This document shows positions 20,523 to 29,436 of a stretch of 64,000 nucleotides of DNA, in pieces. The position numbers and the translations under genes are program-made. Within the stretch, counting starts at the first letter, position 1. Every line of letters begins with the position of its first letter. The DNA is taken from NCBI GenBank assembly GCA_023212695.1, contig JALCCG010000007.1, forward strand, positions 151,698 to 215,697, given 5' to 3'. Origin of the DNA: Sporisorium sorghi. Lineage: Eukaryota; Basidiomycota; Ustilaginomycetes; Ustilaginales; Ustilaginaceae. The notes beneath the pieces are model-generated. The model did not search any database. It had not been told where the DNA came from and worked only from the letters and a program-made list of their open reading frames with translations.

Positions 20523-20613
20523 GTTCATATCCTCCCATAATCCATCGTTATTTTGGTTGCCAAATTAAAACCACAGATATAACAAATAACAAAAAAGCGA
20601 GCTTTCATTCGAA

Positions 20614-21198
20614 TCAATCGCACTGCGCCCCATCATCCTTCTGCTCGAACCGGTACACCGCACGCTCCCCGCCAATCAGCTTCGGCCGGGTATAGGCAGC
20701 CGTAACGCGAGCCTCACCAACATAACGCACGCTTGGCCGGAAAGGTACCGCCACTCGCCGCAAATGCATGCCGATCAGCGTCTCGCCAATATCGACTCCT
20801 GCATGAGCTTCAATGGATTCCGCAAGGCAAGGCTCCTTCATGCTGCGATAGGCCGCCGAAGCCATAGATCCGCCTGCTCCCGGTATGGGAACAGCCGCCA
20901 CTTCCGTCAAGCGCAGCCGCTCAAGCAGATCGCGCTCCATGACAAGTGCACGGTTCAAATGCTCACAGCATTGATAGGCCACAGCAAAACCAAACTCCGC
21001 TTGAACTTCGGCGATGCCTTGGAGAAGCTGCTGCGCAGTCTCAAGTGCGCCGCCTGTACCGATCCGGCGGCCGACCACTTCGCTGGTGCTGGCCCCGATG
21101 ACCAGAACTTTACCCGGGCCCAGAACAGCCGCTTCGGCCAGTTCGCGGACAATGCCCGCTGTCTGTTCATTCAAGGAAATCTTAGAGATGTCCGTCAT
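20614..21198 (-). CDS. ywlG: YwlG family protein (TIGR01440/DUF436)
   Basis: Cytosolic protein of 194 aa in the YwlG (TIGR01440) family of unknown biochemical function. Recognisable parts are the Gly/Ser loop GPGKVLVIGASTSEVVGRRIGTGG, the CCEHLNRALVMER segment and VDIGETLIGMHLRRVAVPFRP, all hallmarks of the family. It lies between rpiB and glyA exactly as in B. subtilis, so the name is secure although the role is not known. Confidence 0.9.
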   Translation of the reverse strand: MTDISKISLNEQTAGIVRELAEAAVLGPGKVLVIGASTSEVVGRRIGTGGALETAQQLLQGIAEVQAEFGFAVAYQCCEHLNRALVMERDLLERLRLTEVAAVPIPGAGGSMASAAYRSMKEPCLAESIEAHAGVDIGETLIGMHLRRVAVPFRPSVRYVGEARVTAAYTRPKLIGGERAVYRFEQKDDGAQCD

Positions 21199-21287
21199 GT
21201 CACAGTCCTCCCGATGTTTTTTTCACAGAAGCACTTCATTCCCTCATCACGATAAGCCACGATGAATAACATACTGATCGACACGAA

Positions 21288-21752
21288 CTATCGCAATTCG
21301 TTCTTCAGGTAACGCTCCTCGATGGCTTTGATCTTGTTCACGCGGCCGACATGGCGTTCGCCTTGGCTGAAATCCGTTGTCAGCCATGCGTTTACGATCT
21401 CTGCTGCAAGTCCGGGACCGACTACGCGTTCACCCAGTGCAATCACATTGCTGTCATTATGTTCGCGCGTCGCTTTTGCCGAGAACACATCATGGGTCAG
21501 CGCGCAGCGGATACCGGGCACCTTGTTGGCCGCGATACTCATGCCAATCCCTGTACCGCAGATCAGAATGCCGCGATCCGCTTCACCCGAGACCACCTTC
21601 TCGCACACCGGAAGCGCATAATCGGGATAATCCACAGAATCGGAGCAGCCGCAGCCAAGATCCTCCACCTCATGTCCCAGACCCCGAATGACCTCCACGA
21701 TCTCCTCTTTCAGACGAATGCCGGCATGATCCGTACCCAATGCGATTTTCAT
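21288..21752 (-). CDS. rpiB: Ribose-5-phosphate isomerase B (RpiB/LacAB family)
   Basis: Sugar-phosphate isomerase (154 aa) acting in the pentose phosphate pathway on ribose 5-phosphate/ribulose 5-phosphate. The N-terminus MKIALGTDHAGIRLKEEI, the active-site Cys in ILICGTGIGMSIAANKVPGIRCAL and the HNDSNVIALGERVVG segment are diagnostic. Synteny with ywlF (ywlE-ywlF-ywlG-glyA) supports RpiB over the lactose-pathway LacA/LacB relatives. A terminator lies between it and ywlE, so it probably starts its own transcript. Confidence 0.94.
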   Translation of the reverse strand: MKIALGTDHAGIRLKEEIVEVIRGLGHEVEDLGCGCSDSVDYPDYALPVCEKVVSGEADRGILICGTGIGMSIAANKVPGIRCALTHDVFSAKATREHNDSNVIALGERVVGPGLAAEIVNAWLTTDFSQGERHVGRVNKIKAIEERYLKNELR

Positions 21753-21829
21753 CTATGAAAAACCCCCTCGTATGTTCGCTTTTGCGTTTTAGCTTGTTCC
21801 ATTATAACTCAAATTCCGCGCAAAAGACG

Positions 21830-21873
21830 AAAAAAGAGCAGTCGGCGCACGTGTTGTGCTCCAAATGCTCTTT
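21830..21873 (-). terminator. Terminator between ywlE and rpiB
   Basis: Minus strand: AAAGAGCA, loop, TGCTCTTT followed by further T. Lies upstream of rpiB and about 170 bp after ywlE, ending the mntP-ywlE side of the cluster. Confidence 0.65.
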
Positions 21874-22044
21874 GCCCAGGCGACCGGCCGTATATTCCGA
21901 TGCTCCATCGTGGTTTCATCCACTTCGTCGCCAGTTACACCGGATCCTTTGTTTTTCACCTTCATCTTAAATCAATACGGGGTGAAAGGCAAGCGGCTTT
22001 TTAGCCCAATTATACGCTCGCTTCTAAACACAAAAGGGGCCGCC

Positions 22045-22632
22045 CTATTTATGCCGCTCGGACTCCAGCTTGTCCAGCAATCGGAATAACGCCGTCCGAA
22101 TCTCGGCCGCTGTCGCTTCGTATTCTTCCCGCGAACCGCCGAACGGATCGGAAATATCAAAGCTCGGAATGCGCTGACGCAGCTCAATCAGGCGTTCCCG
22201 ATCGCTGTCACTTACATCCCTTCCGAGAGATCGGGCCAGCTCCAGCGTTGCATACAGGCTATCCTGCTCCTGCAGATCTTCGAGCACCCTGCGGTCATCC
22301 TCAACGAATTCCTTCAGCGTGTGCATCTTGTCTGCCGCATGCGGAAACTGACGAATGGCATACTGCTTATGCGACTGGGTCAACGTAAGAATCAGATCTG
22401 CCCACGCTACCAGTTGCGCCGTCAGAGGTTTGGACACCAAGCGGTCCTGGATATCCTGATCACGAAGTATCGATTCCGCGTGATGGGACACCGGCATTCC
22501 ATCCACGGCCGATACACCTGCCGAACGAATCTCCAGCGGAGTTCCTCGCTGCTTGGACAGCTTGCGCAGCATCCCTTCAGCCATTGGACTGCGGCAAGTA
22601 TTTCCCGTGCAAACAAACAGTATATTTTTCAC
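22045..22632 (-). CDS. ywlE: Protein-arginine phosphatase YwlE (LMW phosphatase family)
   Basis: Low-molecular-weight phosphatase fold protein (195 aa) with the P-loop CTGNTCRS at residues 8-15. The Thr in this loop, where tyrosine phosphatases carry a bulkier Ile, is the residue known to give B. subtilis YwlE specificity for phospho-arginine. It should reverse McsB marks and so oppose ClpCP targeting. The general-acid Asp lies in the ISDPFGGS motif near residue 160. It is about 40 residues longer than B. subtilis YwlE. Synteny between ywlD (mntP) and rpiB supports the name. Confidence 0.93.
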   Translation of the reverse strand: MKNILFVCTGNTCRSPMAEGMLRKLSKQRGTPLEIRSAGVSAVDGMPVSHHAESILRDQDIQDRLVSKPLTAQLVAWADLILTLTQSHKQYAIRQFPHAADKMHTLKEFVEDDRRVLEDLQEQDSLYATLELARSLGRDVSDSDRERLIELRQRIPSFDISDPFGGSREEYEATAAEIRTALFRLLDKLESERHK

Positions 22633-22686
22633 AGTCCCGTTCCTCCTGTTAGTAGGTTCTTTGGGGATATTGTATCAAATATTGCG

Positions 22687-23250
22687 TTAAATGATAAACA
22701 TGATGCCGAAGATGACCAAAATGAGTCCTCCGAGCATCTCGCCATACTCCCCCAGCTTATCGCTTACCTGACGACCCAGCAGCAAGCCGAGAATCGACAT
22801 CAAGCCGCCCACGATACCGAAAGAGACCACAATCAACCAAACATCATCCACGAACATGCCAAGCGAAACCCCCACCGAGAACGAATCGATGCTGACGCTG
22901 AGGGAAAACAGCAGCATGGCCAAAAAGGCGGTTGGATGAATTCGCTGGCCTTCTCCGCCACGCAAGGCATTATAAATCATATGTCCACCCAGCAGGAGCA
23001 GCAGCCCACCGGCTGCAAGCCCTGTAACGTGGCCCAATAATATTCCTACATAATGGCCGGCAAATAAACCCAGCAGGGGCATTAGCATATGAAACAGCGC
23101 AATCATGAAACTAATGCCCAGCATATAGCCAAGGCGCATGCCGCTTCTCATCCCGACTCCGATTCCAAGCGAAAATGCGTCTAGCCCGAGTGCAACCGCC
23201 ATCAGCAGAATCGCCGCAAGCTGTCCCGATTGGACAGACGCCTCCAACAT
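22687..23250 (-). CDS. mntP: Manganese efflux pump MntP (YwlD)
   Basis: Polytopic membrane protein (187 aa) of the MntP/DUF204 family with six predicted helices, exporting Mn2+. The two internal-repeat motifs with acidic residues are visible: LGLDAFSLGIGVGMR near the N-terminus and SVSIDSFSVGVSLGM in the second half. ATG 23250 is preferred because GGGGGA lies six bases upstream; upstream ATGs would add a Cys/His-containing stretch unlike the family. In B. subtilis ywlD occupies the same place between ywlC and ywlE. Confidence 0.92.
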   Translation of the reverse strand: MLEASVQSGQLAAILLMAVALGLDAFSLGIGVGMRSGMRLGYMLGISFMIALFHMLMPLLGLFAGHYVGILLGHVTGLAAGGLLLLLGGHMIYNALRGGEGQRIHPTAFLAMLLFSLSVSIDSFSVGVSLGMFVDDVWLIVVSFGIVGGLMSILGLLLGRQVSDKLGEYGEMLGGLILVIFGIMFII

Positions 23251-23419
23251 GCTCATTCCCCCAAGTCCCATGGTCTTGTACACCATATGCGGACAAGGGT
23301 TAAATGATTCCAAAACCGTTTATTCGACTGGGGAATCCCGGCAAAGCCTCCCCTTCCTCTTGCAGATTACGAGAAAGGATTGAGAGAATCACTCACAAAC
23401 TGGTGCCAGGACTTGGAGT

Positions 23420-24577
23420 TCAATCCACATTGATGATGTGGTGTCCCGCGGCCTTCAGCAGCCGGTTCATGACGGCTGCGCCAACGCCCCGATCCGGGCA
23501 CGCTTCGGCCAGGATGAAGGTCGCGCCTTCGTCATCGAAGTGACGAAGGCCGGCGTACAGCCGGCGGGCCGCTTCCTCCGGCGCGGCCAGGCTGCCGAGC
23601 GAGACGGCAACGTCCGCGCGGTAGTGGCCGATGTGCTCGTCGAACGACAGCACACCGGTCACTTCCCCGCGCCGGGCGGCCGCCTCAAGCTCGGCCGCAA
23701 TGCGTGCCGACACGGCGTCGGCACGTGGGCCCTGCACCACGCACATCGCACCCTTCGGTGCGTAGTGCGTGTACTTCATGCCCGGCGAGCGCGGCGCCGG
23801 GCCTTCCGCCTCCCCGGCGGCGCGCTGCAGCGCCGGGTCGAGGCGCACGCTTGCCGCTACGGCGGCAAGCTGCTCGGCCGTGACGCCGCCGGGGCGGAGC
23901 ACCGTCACGGCGCCATCCTCGCCGACCTGCACAACGGTCGACTCGACGCCCACCCCGGCAGGGCCGCCGTCGAGCACGCCGTCAATGTAACCGGCGAGAT
24001 CTGCCAGCACATGGCTGGCCAGCGTCGGGCTCGGCCGGCCCGAGCGGTTGGCGCTCGGTGCAGCAAGCGGACGCCCGGCGGCGCTGATCAGGGCCAGCGC
24101 AACGCTGTGATCAGGCATCCGCACAGCAACGGTATCCAGACCTGCGGTCACGCGCGGTGACACAGCATCCCGCTTCACGGGTAATACCAGCGACAAAGGT
24201 CCGGGCCAAAAGGAGGCCATCAGCGCCCTTTCCGTTTCGTTCACATGCTGAACCAAACCCTCAAGCTGCGCAAGCTCCGAAATATGGACAATCAACGGAT
24301 TGTCCGCCGGACGCCCCTTCGCAGCAAAGATGCGCTCCACCGCTTCGGTATTGCCCGCATCGGCACCGAGGCCATACACCGTTTCGGTCGGAAACGCCAC
24401 CGTGCCGCCCTGGGCCAACACCAACCCGGCTTCCTGAAGCTCCGGCTCCGCCGCCATTTTCAAGCTGTCCTGGAAGAGCGAGGTTGGTACATGCCAAACC
24501 TTGGTTGTTGTCTCTGAATTATGGATGCCGCCATTCCGCTGTCCTTGTTGCGATCCGTCATTTCCGTTCTGTTCCAT
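23420..24577 (-). CDS. ywlC: Threonylcarbamoyl-AMP synthase (Sua5/YwlC)
   Basis: Makes threonylcarbamoyl-AMP from threonine, bicarbonate and ATP for the t6A37 modification of ANN-decoding tRNAs. The YrdC domain (about residues 45-230) shows GGTVAFPTETVYGLGADA, KGRPADNPLIVHI, WPGPLSLVLP and APSANRSGRPSPT. A linker with PRSPGMKYTHYAPK leads to the C-terminal Sua5 domain. Start ATG 24577 is likely (385 aa); the frame extends to 24619. DNA of the 3' half (about 23440-24110) is much more GC-rich than the flanks and uses GC-ending codons. Confidence 0.95.
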   Translation of the reverse strand: MEQNGNDGSQQGQRNGGIHNSETTTKVWHVPTSLFQDSLKMAAEPELQEAGLVLAQGGTVAFPTETVYGLGADAGNTEAVERIFAAKGRPADNPLIVHISELAQLEGLVQHVNETERALMASFWPGPLSLVLPVKRDAVSPRVTAGLDTVAVRMPDHSVALALISAAGRPLAAPSANRSGRPSPTLASHVLADLAGYIDGVLDGGPAGVGVESTVVQVGEDGAVTVLRPGGVTAEQLAAVAASVRLDPALQRAAGEAEGPAPRSPGMKYTHYAPKGAMCVVQGPRADAVSARIAAELEAAARRGEVTGVLSFDEHIGHYRADVAVSLGSLAAPEEAARRLYAGLRHFDDEGATFILAEACPDRGVGAAVMNRLLKAAGHHIINVD

Positions 24578-24644
24578 ACCTACCCCAAGCTTTCTGTATA
24601 TAAAATATATAAACATCAAATTCCGTTTTGCGCTTACTTCAAAA

Positions 24645-24716
24645 ATAAAAAGTGCTTTGGTTCTTCAGTCCCGTGCCAGTTCCAATCGAAACCAGTCGCG
24701 CCAAAGAGAAAGCACT
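24645..24716 (-). terminator. Large terminator hairpin after spoIIR
   Basis: Minus strand: AGTGCTTTCTCTTTGG pairs across an inner loop with CCAAAGCACT (with a small bulge), then TTTTTATTTTT. Located 60 bp after the spoIIR stop and before ywlC. Confidence 0.7.
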
Positions 24717-24775
24717 CTTCTATACTAAAGTTTATCATACACCGTCAGGATTGAACATCAATCCGCTCCTAATCC

Positions 24776-25471
24776 TTAAAACAGGCTCGCCACCCAATTC
24801 CAAATCCCCAGAAACATATCCCACAGAAAGAACCGAACTTCAGGTTTACTATCGCCTGCATTCTTCGGAGTTTCCTCCTGAGGCGTTTCGCCAGCGTCGG
24901 CAGAAGCCGTTTGGACACCCGTGTCAACGGATTGTGCCGCAGCATCCCCGCTGCCGCCATCAATGAAGCAGAGCGGCGGGAACAAAACACACCACCAGTT
25001 TTGGCCTTGGCCTTCGCCTAAAGTGATCCGCAGCGCATCATAGTCGCCGGCCGGATAGACCGTTCCCCCGTACAGCTTGGTTGGGAACGGCACTACGCCA
25101 AGCTCCACTTGATAACTGTAGGTAATGCCTCTTTTTCTCAATTCTTCCCCTACCAGCTGACGGATTTCCGGAAGATGCTGACGGGTTACTTCTTTGGCAT
25201 CTTCAAGGCTCTGCGGATTCTCCAGCTGAAGAACCCAGAGCTGCATTTGCTCAACGACCGCGTCACGAATCTCTCGTTTCACGAGCTGATCGGACGGGTT
25301 ATCTGAATTCGCGAGAATGCGAAGTCGAATCGATTCCTGGGGGATTGGACCGCCAACAACGGATGCATCAATCTGCTGTCCTTCCCACGTCATGATAACC
25401 ATAAACATACAGGATAAGAGCACAACCATTTTCTTCACAATAATACGGAGGGTCTCACTATAATTCTTCAT
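24776..25471 (-). CDS. spoIIR: Stage II sporulation protein R (SpoIIR)
   Basis: Forespore-made signalling protein (231 aa) secreted into the intermembrane space, where it triggers SpoIIGA to process pro-SigE. An N-terminal signal/anchor (about residues 11-28, KKMVVLLSCMFMVIMTW) is followed by the conserved core: IPQESIRLRILANSDNPSDQ, KREIRDAVVEQMQ, and GDYDALRITLGEGQGQNWWCVLFPPLCF. The tail is Ala/Glu-rich and ends with a hydrophobic segment (FLWDMFLGIWNWVASLF). A SigF-like promoter lies at 25515-25544, as expected for a SigF-controlled gene. It neighbours ywlC, as in B. subtilis. Confidence 0.95.
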   Translation of the reverse strand: MKNYSETLRIIVKKMVVLLSCMFMVIMTWEGQQIDASVVGGPIPQESIRLRILANSDNPSDQLVKREIRDAVVEQMQLWVLQLENPQSLEDAKEVTRQHLPEIRQLVGEELRKRGITYSYQVELGVVPFPTKLYGGTVYPAGDYDALRITLGEGQGQNWWCVLFPPLCFIDGGSGDAAAQSVDTGVQTASADAGETPQEETPKNAGDSKPEVRFFLWDMFLGIWNWVASLF

Positions 25472-25514
25472 CTATGCCAGCCGCCTCTCTCAAACGAATA
25501 ATCTATGATGCTAT

Positions 25515-25544
25515 CAGTATGTCCGGCTGAGAGAGTTATAAACG
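25515..25544 (-). promoter_or_regulatory. SigF-like promoter of spoIIR
   Basis: Minus strand: CGTTTA, 14 bases, GGACATACTG. The -10 fits GGnnAnAnT fully; the -35 fits four of six positions. It has the same spacing as the spoIIQ promoter at 4540-4569. SpoIIR is a SigF target in B. subtilis. Confidence 0.55.
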
Positions 25545-25594
25545 TGGACTCTAGCAATTTGTTGCAATAATCATAGATTCGCACAAATCAGGTT

Positions 25595-25641
25595 GCAAAA
25601 AAATAAAGATGCCCTCCCCAGGAACAGGGAACAGCATCTTT
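25595..25641 (-). terminator. Rho-independent terminator of the downstream SEDS gene
   Basis: Minus strand: AAAGATGC, an inner TTCCC/GGGGA pairing, GCATCTTT, then ATTTTTTT. Lies about 110 bp after the stop at 25750. Confidence 0.85.
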
Positions 25642-25749
25642 CGTTTTAGAGGGATATGGGTGTTCAGTGGGATTTCAAGTTAATGGACATGGCCTATCTC
25701 AGATTAACTTGCGATACGCCATGATCATGTGACTCCTCATCCGAACAGG

Positions 25750-26928
25750 CTATGCCTGCTTAGGCGAAGCCGGACGGTAAGCGTGGGGATCGGGCATATC
25801 TTCCTCCACTTCCTGCCCATGCAGTTTCACACTCATGGCTACCCCCAGACTGGCCATGCTGATGACGAGCGAGGTCCCCCCATAACTGATGAAAGGAAGT
25901 GTAATCCCGGTCAGTGGCATTAAACCGATGAACATCCCGATATTCTCGAAAATTTGGTACAAGAACATGGCAACGATCCCTATGATAAGAAACGGCCCGG
26001 CACGTTCTCGGGATTCAAGCGAAATCAGGATCAGCCGGTGGATCAATATGAAATACAACAGCAGCAGCACCGATGAGCCAATAAAACCGAATTCCTCGGC
26101 AATCTGTACAAAAATCGAATCCGAATACGCATACGGCACTCTGCCGGATTGGATCGACGACCCCTGCATATACCCCTCACCGCTCATGCCGCCTGAGGCA
26201 ATAGCCAGCTTCGCGTTATTGGTATGATAACTTGCCTTTGCAGTTGCCTTCTCCGGGTATAGCCATGGATCGATCCGCTCCACCCAGTGGGGCTTAAGTA
26301 TTTTTGATTCAAGCAGTTCATCATGATAATGAATGTAGGCCTGCGCTCCGCCGAAGGCTAATCCCGCCACAAGTGCAAGACCGATTAGCGCATGGGAGAA
26401 CTTCACATTCCCGATCCAGAGCAAACCCAGCAGGATGATCACATAACTTAGCGCATTCCCCAGGTCATTCTGAGCCATGACAAGCACAAAAGGTATGAAC
26501 GCCAAGAGCCCAATCGGGATAATATCCTTCCAGAAGGACAGCAGCGGTTTGTTTTTGCGCACCAATACATAGGACAGGAAAATAATAAGGACCAGCTTGA
26601 ACAATTCGGCAGGCTGAATGCTTAATCCCCCAATATAAATCCAGCCCTGGGCACCGTTGATATCCTTTCCGATGAACATAACGAGGACCAGTACGGCCAA
26701 ACCGCCCAAGTAAATATATTTGGCATATTTAATCAACAACCGGTAATCCAGCAGGCTTATGCCGAAAAAGGCAATGAAGCCGACAATGTAAAAAGCAATC
26801 ATGCGGATATGAGAGCCTTCAAATTTGGTGTCAACGGTCGTGCTGTATATCGACGTAATGCTGATACCCATCATCAAAACCAGTACAAAAACAATAACGT
26901 AATCCATCTTCTTGAATTTCTGAAGCAT
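25750..26928 (-). CDS. SEDS peptidoglycan glycosyltransferase (RodA/FtsW family), copy 1
   Basis: Polytopic membrane protein (392 aa, about 10 helices) of the SEDS family, which polymerises lipid II together with a class B PBP. Family marks: IQPAELFKLVLI near residue 120, QNDLGNALSYV, SDSIFVQIAEEFGFIG with the Asp expected to be catalytic, and the C-terminal LMPLTGITLPFISYGGTSL. ATG 26928 follows GGGGG. It is strikingly similar to the next gene upstream (27218-28411), and even the bases just before the start codons match, so the pair is a tandem duplication. Whether it acts as RodA, FtsW or a sporulation SEDS protein cannot be told from sequence alone. Confidence 0.9.
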   Translation of the reverse strand: MLQKFKKMDYVIVFVLVLMMGISITSIYSTTVDTKFEGSHIRMIAFYIVGFIAFFGISLLDYRLLIKYAKYIYLGGLAVLVLVMFIGKDINGAQGWIYIGGLSIQPAELFKLVLIIFLSYVLVRKNKPLLSFWKDIIPIGLLAFIPFVLVMAQNDLGNALSYVIILLGLLWIGNVKFSHALIGLALVAGLAFGGAQAYIHYHDELLESKILKPHWVERIDPWLYPEKATAKASYHTNNAKLAIASGGMSGEGYMQGSSIQSGRVPYAYSDSIFVQIAEEFGFIGSSVLLLLYFILIHRLILISLESRERAGPFLIIGIVAMFLYQIFENIGMFIGLMPLTGITLPFISYGGTSLVISMASLGVAMSVKLHGQEVEEDMPDPHAYRPASPKQA

Positions 26929-27139
26929 GCTTATGATCCCCCTGTGCCCGGAGTCGTCAAACCCCGGTTTGCCTATACAGGCATATAACGATTCTTCGAA
27001 CAGAAAGTTTGCCTTGTTTCCTTGTTTGCTTTGGCTTGTTGTCGATACATGATCATAATAAGCCCCTAATGAATTATTCTAAAAGATTTTCCTCCTTAAC
27101 ACAATTCAAGGACGTCCATCCTGCAATCGCTGGGCAGAA

Positions 27140-27171
27140 AACACAAAAGAGATGCTGCTTTCGATAGCATC
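27140..27171 (-). terminator. Rho-independent terminator of SEDS copy 2
   Basis: Minus strand: GATGCTATCGAAAGCAGCATC followed by TCTTTTGTGTTTT, about 45 bp after the stop at 27218. It implies the two SEDS copies are transcribed separately. Confidence 0.7.
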
Positions 27172-27217
27172 CCTTGGATTCCCCGCTATGTTCTTGTAGA
27201 AACACAAGCATCCCGAA

Positions 27218-28411
27218 TCAAGCCTGTTGGGATGGTGCGGCAACGTACGTTGGAGAATTAGGATTAGGCAAATCCTCCTCCACTTCCTGTCCATGCAGCT
27301 TCACACTCATCGCCACCCCGAGACACGCCATGTTAATAATAAGCGATGTTCCGCCATAACTGATAAAAGGCAGCGTGATCCCTGTCAATGGCATTAACCC
27401 AATAAACATGCCGATATTCTCAAAGATTTGATACAGCAGCATGGCAACGATGCCGATGATAAGAAACGGCCCGGCTTTCCCCCGGCTTTCCAGTGAGATC
27501 AGGATCATCCTGTGAATGAGTATGAAATATAACAGCAGCAGAACGGAGGAGCCGATAAAGCCGTATTCCTCAGCAATCTGCACAAAAATCGAATCCGAAT
27601 ACGTGTACGGTACGCGTGACGATTGCACGGAGCTCCCCTGTAAGTACCCTTCACCACTCATACCGCCTGAAGCAATGGCCAGCTTCGCGTTGTTGGTATG
27701 GTAACTCGCTTTCGGAGTTGCTTTTTCCGGGATCAGCCACGGGTCAATCCGTTCCATCCAATGTCCGCGGCTCTCCATAATCTTCGATGCTTTAATCTCA
27801 TCATGATAGTGGATATAGGCCTGTGCTCCGCCGAAGGCAACACCGGCTACAATCAGCAGCCCGATAAGCGCGTGCGTGAGCTTCACATTCCCGATCCATA
27901 ACAGCCCAAGCAGGATGACGATATAACTTAGTCCATTGCCCAAATCATTCTGAACCATGACAATGGCAAACGGGATGAACGTCAACAATCCGATTGGAAT
28001 GATATCCCGCCAAAAAGAAAGCTTCGCTTTATTCTTCCGAAGAAGAACATACGTTATAAATATGATGAGCACAAGCTTGAACAGCTCTGCAGGCTGAATA
28101 TCCACGATACCGAGATCGATCCAACCCGTAGCATTGTTTTTGGTTTGACCGATGAAGGAAGGCAGCAGCAGCATGACCAATCCGCCGATGTATATGTGTA
28201 TTGCGTATTTGGTCCAGATTCGGTAATCAATCAAGCTCAACCCGAAAAAAACTGCAAATCCGAGGATATAAATGACGGCCATCTTGATGTAGTGTCGCTC
28301 GTAGCCGGTCGTGTCAAAGGTGGCACTATATATCGATGTGATGCTGACAACCATCAGCATCAACAGCACAAAAACAATGACAAAATCAATCTTCTTGAGT
28401 TTCTGGAGCAT
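27218..28411 (-). CDS. SEDS peptidoglycan glycosyltransferase (RodA/FtsW family), copy 2
   Basis: Second SEDS protein (397 aa, about 10 helices), close paralogue of the gene at 25750-26928. It keeps DIQPAELFKLVLIIF, QNDLGNGLSYIV, the YSDSIFVQIAEEYGFIG segment with the putative catalytic Asp, and MPLTGITLPFISYGGTSL. Differences cluster in the first extracytoplasmic loop (TTGYERHY versus KFEGSH) and around residues 75-95 and 205-215, which may alter partner choice. Its own terminator and a similar leader suggest independent control. The cognate class B PBP is not in the window. Confidence 0.9.
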   Translation of the reverse strand: MLQKLKKIDFVIVFVLLMLMVVSITSIYSATFDTTGYERHYIKMAVIYILGFAVFFGLSLIDYRIWTKYAIHIYIGGLVMLLLPSFIGQTKNNATGWIDLGIVDIQPAELFKLVLIIFITYVLLRKNKAKLSFWRDIIPIGLLTFIPFAIVMVQNDLGNGLSYIVILLGLLWIGNVKLTHALIGLLIVAGVAFGGAQAYIHYHDEIKASKIMESRGHWMERIDPWLIPEKATPKASYHTNNAKLAIASGGMSGEGYLQGSSVQSSRVPYTYSDSIFVQIAEEYGFIGSSVLLLLYFILIHRMILISLESRGKAGPFLIIGIVAMLLYQIFENIGMFIGLMPLTGITLPFISYGGTSLIINMACLGVAMSVKLHGQEVEEDLPNPNSPTYVAAPSQQA

Positions 28412-28541
28412 GCTCTGGTCCCCCTGTGCCTGGAGCTGTACACACTGAGCTGTTATCAGTCCGTATCTACGATCTGAACGGAATAAAGATTACTCCGCCA
28501 AGTCCACTAACTATTCTAAAAGAAATCCACCCCGAATACAA

Positions 28542-29432
28542 TTAACGGCAAATTCCCAGAACATGCCTGTCAATCCCGGCCAAATCAGGTACTGTGACGA
28601 TTTCCTGCCAATGGCCTGTCTGGCGCAGCAGCTCGGCCACATCCCCGGCCTGGCCCATGCCCAGCTCAAAAGCGATCAGCCGCGGCGGCGCTGACAGCAG
28701 AGGCAGCTGTGCCATCATGATCCGGTACGGGTTCAATCCGTCGCGACCGCCGTCCAGAGCCGTGCGCGGCTCGTAATCGCGCACTTCCGGCTGCAGGCCC
28801 TCGATGTCCTCCGCCGGTATATAGGGCGGATTGGAGACGAGAATGTCCGGCGCAAGGCCGGCAAACGGCTCCAGCAGGTCCCCCTGCCGGAACTCCACAT
28901 TCGCATGGAGCTGCTTCGCATTACGCGTGGCAACTTCGAGCGCTTCAGGCGAAATATCACTCGCCAGGAGTTCCCAGGAAGGGGCCTGCAGTGCCAGCGT
29001 AACAGCAATAACCCCGCTGCCGGTGCCAATGTCCATTGCCTTCAGCCTTCCTTCTGAACGCGGGGCAAGCTCCTGCCCATACTTCAGCACCGCCTCCACA
29101 AGCAGCTCGGTTTCCGGACGCGGAATGAGGACAGCCGGCGTAACTTCAAACGGCCGACCGTAAAATTCCTGCTCGCCGATAATATACTGCGCGGGAACGC
29201 CTTCCGCCTTGCGACGGATCGCTTCTTCCAAAGCGTGGCGGCATTCCGCCGGGAAAGGCTCCGGCAGGGCCATGTAATATGAGGATCCCGACAATCCCAG
29301 CACATGCTCCAGCAGCAGCTGCGCATTCCGCTGGGGCTCCATTACCCGCATGGCATCTAAAAAAGAAGAAGCCTCCACAAAGGCTTCTCTTATGCTGCGC
29401 TGCGGCGTCAATTCAAATATCGTCCGCTTCAA
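28542..29432 (-). CDS. prmC: Peptide chain release factor N5-glutamine methyltransferase PrmC
   Basis: Methylates the Gln of the GGQ motif in release factors, using SAM. An N-terminal helical domain (residues 1-90) precedes the Rossmann methyltransferase fold with MDIGTGSGVIAVTLAL (SAM loop) and the catalytic NPPY motif in LVSNPPYIPAEDIEGL. 296 aa is slightly longer than usual because of the N-terminus. The TTG start at 29432 has AAGGAG nine bases upstream, overlapping the end of prfA, so the two genes are coupled. Its substrate gene prfA is immediately upstream. Confidence 0.94.
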   Translation of the reverse strand: MKRTIFELTPQRSIREAFVEASSFLDAMRVMEPQRNAQLLLEHVLGLSGSSYYMALPEPFPAECRHALEEAIRRKAEGVPAQYIIGEQEFYGRPFEVTPAVLIPRPETELLVEAVLKYGQELAPRSEGRLKAMDIGTGSGVIAVTLALQAPSWELLASDISPEALEVATRNAKQLHANVEFRQGDLLEPFAGLAPDILVSNPPYIPAEDIEGLQPEVRDYEPRTALDGGRDGLNPYRIMMAQLPLLSAPPRLIAFELGMGQAGDVAELLRQTGHWQEIVTVPDLAGIDRHVLGICR

Positions 29433-29436
29433 AGCG

